Positions 5,687-7,441 of a stretch of 7,441 nucleotides of DNA are shown here, piece after piece. Origin of the DNA: Thiotrichales bacterium (GTDB lineage: Bacteria; Pseudomonadota; Gammaproteobacteria; PS1; Pseudothioglobaceae); assembly GCA_002698045.1 (NCBI GenBank), contig NZUR01000012.1:1-7441 (forward strand). The letters run 5' to 3'. Below the pieces are notes generated by a model. That model made no database searches and had not been told where the DNA came from. It was given only the letters and a program-made list of their open reading frames with translations. How positions within the stretch are numbered: position 1 is the first letter of the stretch; each line of letters begins with the position of its first letter. Position numbers and translations under genes: made by a program.

Positions 5687-6181
5687 ATGATTGATGAAAG
5701 CGATAAATCTTTATTTAGAAATGCCGTTGAACAGCAAAAAACTATTGACAAGGATAGCAATAATAAAAGCCATTCTGTCAAAAATAAACTGAATAAACCT
5801 TTTGAAGACTATAAATATTTGTACGAGCCAAATATAACAGGCTCTGAACCTGTAATTCATTTCAAACTTGGATTGTCGCCCAAAATAATTAAAAAAATGA
5901 AGCAAGGAAATATTGGCTCTACCCCATCTATAGACCTACATGGTCATAAGATCGAAGAAGCTTGCCAGTCACTTTCAAGGTTTATTCATTTCCACTCTAA
6001 CGAGAGATTTATACATATAATTCATGGCAAAGGCTACCACTCAAATAACGGTCTATCTATCATTAAATCTCAAGTAGTTCACTATCTTAAACAGCACCCT
6101 CAGGTTTTAGCTTTTTGTTCTTGTCCTCAAGATATGGGCGGTACAGGGGCGGTGTTTGTTCACCTCAGAGCTGATGTTTAA
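5687..6181 (+). CDS. Smr-domain protein (SmrA/SmrB type nuclease-like)
   Basis: A 164-aa cytoplasmic protein with an N-terminal region of about 75 residues, charged and low in structure, then the linker IHFKLGLSPKIIKKMKQGNI that typically precedes the domain in proteobacterial SmrA/SmrB, and a C-terminal Smr domain (about 80-162). Domain motifs are SIDLHGH (81-87; the DxH pair is D83 and H85), IIHGKG (111-116) and GGTGAVFVHLR (151-161). In E. coli SmrB is a ribosome-collision-dependent endonuclease that cuts mRNA between stacked ribosomes and needs the DLH motif; SmrA is a close paralogue. Which of the two this is cannot be decided here, since neither E. coli context matches. The ATG at 5687 is chosen because the longer frame would start with TTG at 5651 inside the rpsT terminator hairpin. 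There is no Shine-Dalgarno. The stop overlaps the xseA ATG by 8 nt. E. coli homologues are about 185 aa. Confidence 0.9.
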   Translation: MIDESDKSLFRNAVEQQKTIDKDSNNKSHSVKNKLNKPFEDYKYLYEPNITGSEPVIHFKLGLSPKIIKKMKQGNIGSTPSIDLHGHKIEEACQSLSRFIHFHSNERFIHIIHGKGYHSNNGLSIIKSQVVHYLKQHPQVLAFCSCPQDMGGTGAVFVHLRADV

Positions 6182-7439
6182 TCTTGATGAAATTTACTCT
6201 GTTTCAGATTTTGTAAAATTATGTAGAAATTCAATTGAACAAAACATACCTCTTTGCTGGGTTCAAGGTGAAATATCAAATTTATCTAGACCATCTTCTG
6301 GGCACTGGTATTTTTCTCTAAAGGATGCAAACGGGCAAATTAGATGTGCTTTTTTTCGTCTTAGTCAGCGCAAAATACAGTTTTCCCCTGAAAATGGCAT
6401 GTCAGTAGTGATCAGAGGCGCCCCAACACTCTATGAACAAAGGGGTGACTTTCAACTAATAGTGCAACAAATGGAGCCTGCAGGTGTTGGAAATCTTCAG
6501 CTTGCATTTGACCAACTAAAAAATAAATTAAAAACTGAAGGTTTATTTGCTTTAGAAAATAAAAAAGCACTACCTAAAACTCCAAAAACAATTGGTGTCA
6601 TCTCTTCCTCAAATGGATCTGTAATAAAAGACATCATTAAAGTTTTAAATTCAAGATACCCTTTTGCTGATATCCTTCTTTATGACACGATAGTTCAAGG
6701 AGAAAATGCCCATAAAAGAATCATAAAGGCACTCCAAGCAGCTGATACAAGCAATCGATGTGACGTTATCATATTAGCTAGAGGTGGTGGCTCAATCGAA
6801 GATCTATGGGCATTTAATGAGGAGGAACTTGCAAGAGTTATTTTTAATTGCAAAACCCCTATCATAAGCTCTATAGGCCATGAAACCGATACAACTATTG
6901 CAGATTTTGTAGCTGATGTAAGAGCACCTACACCATCTGCTGCTGCAGTAAGTGCAACCCCTGATAGACAATCGATTATCTATCAAGCATCTAAACTTAG
7001 AAAGCAATTGCAAGATTTTATCAGTCGATCTATAGAAAATCGAAAGCTCTCTCTCAATCTACTTCAGTTAAGAATTATTGACCCTAGTCAACAATTACAA
7101 CGAAACGCTCAAAAACTTGATGAATATGAAATACGATTATTTAGAGAGATAAATACTTTAATTGATCTGAATCAAACTAAGCTACAGCAACTAAATGCTC
7201 GACTTCGCAATAATTCAGAAAATTTCATTAAAGAACAAGCAAGACAACTAAGCAACAAAGTTGGCTTACTTAACCTGCTGTCACCTCTAAATACTCTTTC
7301 AAGAGGCTACAGTATTACACATGATGAACAAGGTAAAGTTTTAGTTTCATTTGAAAAAATTAATCCTGGAGACCTTATTGTTTCACAGTTCCATGATGGA
7401 AAAGTCACCTCAAAAGTAACCAAGAAAGAGGATAATTAA
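6174..7439 (+). CDS. xseA: Exodeoxyribonuclease VII large subunit
   Basis: A 421-aa catalytic subunit of exonuclease VII, which with several XseB small subunits degrades single-stranded DNA from both ends into oligonucleotides, in the cytoplasm. The N-terminal OB-fold domain (about 6-105) includes IYSVSDFVKLCR, WVQGEISNLSRPSSGHWYFS, a LKDANGQIRCAFFR block and LIVQQMEPAGVGNLQLAF. The catalytic domain shows KTIGVISSSNGSVIKDI (138-154), ILARGGGSIEDLWAFNEE (200-217), the core GHETD at 235-239, and DFVADVRAPTPSAAA (244-258). A long helical coiled-coil section (about 265-365) serves XseB binding, and the end LSRGYSITHDEQGKVL...GKVTSKV (about 375-415) is the usual terminal beta segment. E. coli XseA is 456 aa. 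The ATG at 6174 lies inside ATGTTTAA with the smr stop, and IYSVS falls where family members begin; a TTG at 6156 is less likely. xseB is not in the window. The gene ends 2 nt before the right edge. Confidence 0.96.
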   Translation: MFNLDEIYSVSDFVKLCRNSIEQNIPLCWVQGEISNLSRPSSGHWYFSLKDANGQIRCAFFRLSQRKIQFSPENGMSVVIRGAPTLYEQRGDFQLIVQQMEPAGVGNLQLAFDQLKNKLKTEGLFALENKKALPKTPKTIGVISSSNGSVIKDIIKVLNSRYPFADILLYDTIVQGENAHKRIIKALQAADTSNRCDVIILARGGGSIEDLWAFNEEELARVIFNCKTPIISSIGHETDTTIADFVADVRAPTPSAAAVSATPDRQSIIYQASKLRKQLQDFISRSIENRKLSLNLLQLRIIDPSQQLQRNAQKLDEYEIRLFREINTLIDLNQTKLQQLNARLRNNSENFIKEQARQLSNKVGLLNLLSPLNTLSRGYSITHDEQGKVLVSFEKINPGDLIVSQFHDGKVTSKVTKKEDN

Positions 7440-7441
7440 AT

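Noticed and set aside
5711..5905. Minus-strand open frame inside smr
   Set aside because: Antisense shadow; its hydrophobic and aromatic stretches come from the A-rich sense strand.
6156..6173. TTG start for xseA at 6156
   Set aside because: The ATG at 6174 places the family N-terminal IYSVS block at the usual distance and forms a typical 8-nt overlap with the smr stop.
6804..7013. Minus-strand open frame inside xseA
   Set aside because: Antisense to the catalytic core of xseA, with no start signals or known motifs.
1..7441. CRISPR arrays, insertion sequences, tRNA/rRNA genes or attachment sites
   Set aside because: No regularly spaced direct repeats, transposase-like proteins, terminal inverted repeats or tRNA-like cloverleaf sequences were seen on either strand by eye.

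Overview
This window is an AT-rich (roughly one third G+C by eye), densely packed bacterial chromosome segment. The gene set points to a Gammaproteobacterium. HflD is essentially restricted to that class, the MiaB, MnmA and XseA proteins read closely like their gammaproteobacterial counterparts, and mnmA-hflD is the classic gammaproteobacterial pair. The AT-richness, compactness and overlapping genes would suit a streamlined marine or symbiont-type lineage (for example SUP05/Thioglobaceae-like), but that placement is inference and was not tested.

Layout: (1) 2-199, the 3' end of an MscS-family mechanosensitive channel gene, overlapping by 1 nt with (2) miaB (199-1521), the tRNA ms2i6A37 methylthiotransferase. 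(3) On the opposite strand and convergent with miaB (2-nt gap), a secreted NodB/CE4-type polysaccharide deacetylase-like protein (1524-2546). (4) After an 81-nt divergent intergenic region, a + strand run of phoH/ybeZ (2628-3542), mnmA (3542-4633) and hflD (4626-5231), joined by 1-nt and 8-nt overlaps. (5) rpsT (ribosomal protein bS20, 5315-5575), with its own near-consensus sigma70 promoter and a strong intrinsic terminator. (6) An Smr-domain gene (5687-6181) overlapping by 8 nt with xseA (6174-7439), the exonuclease VII large subunit. There is no gene-free stretch longer than about 110 nt.

Functionally the segment is mostly translation housekeeping. MiaB and MnmA modify anticodon-loop positions 37 and 34, PhoH/YbeZ is linked to rRNA and ribosome maturation, bS20 is a 30S component, and Smr proteins of this kind are linked to rescue of collided ribosomes. 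Exonuclease VII adds DNA repair; the MscS channel and the deacetylase are envelope functions.

I found no mobile element, CRISPR array, tRNA, rRNA or evident new multi-gene system. The unusual points are an envelope deacetylase inserted backwards into the usual miaB-phoH neighbourhood, absence of ybeY next to phoH, an altered catalytic-motif context and unassigned C-terminal domain in the deacetylase, paired hairpins at the 3' end of miaB, a perfect TATAAT touching the rpsT terminator, and a general lack of Shine-Dalgarno sequences with possible very short leaders.
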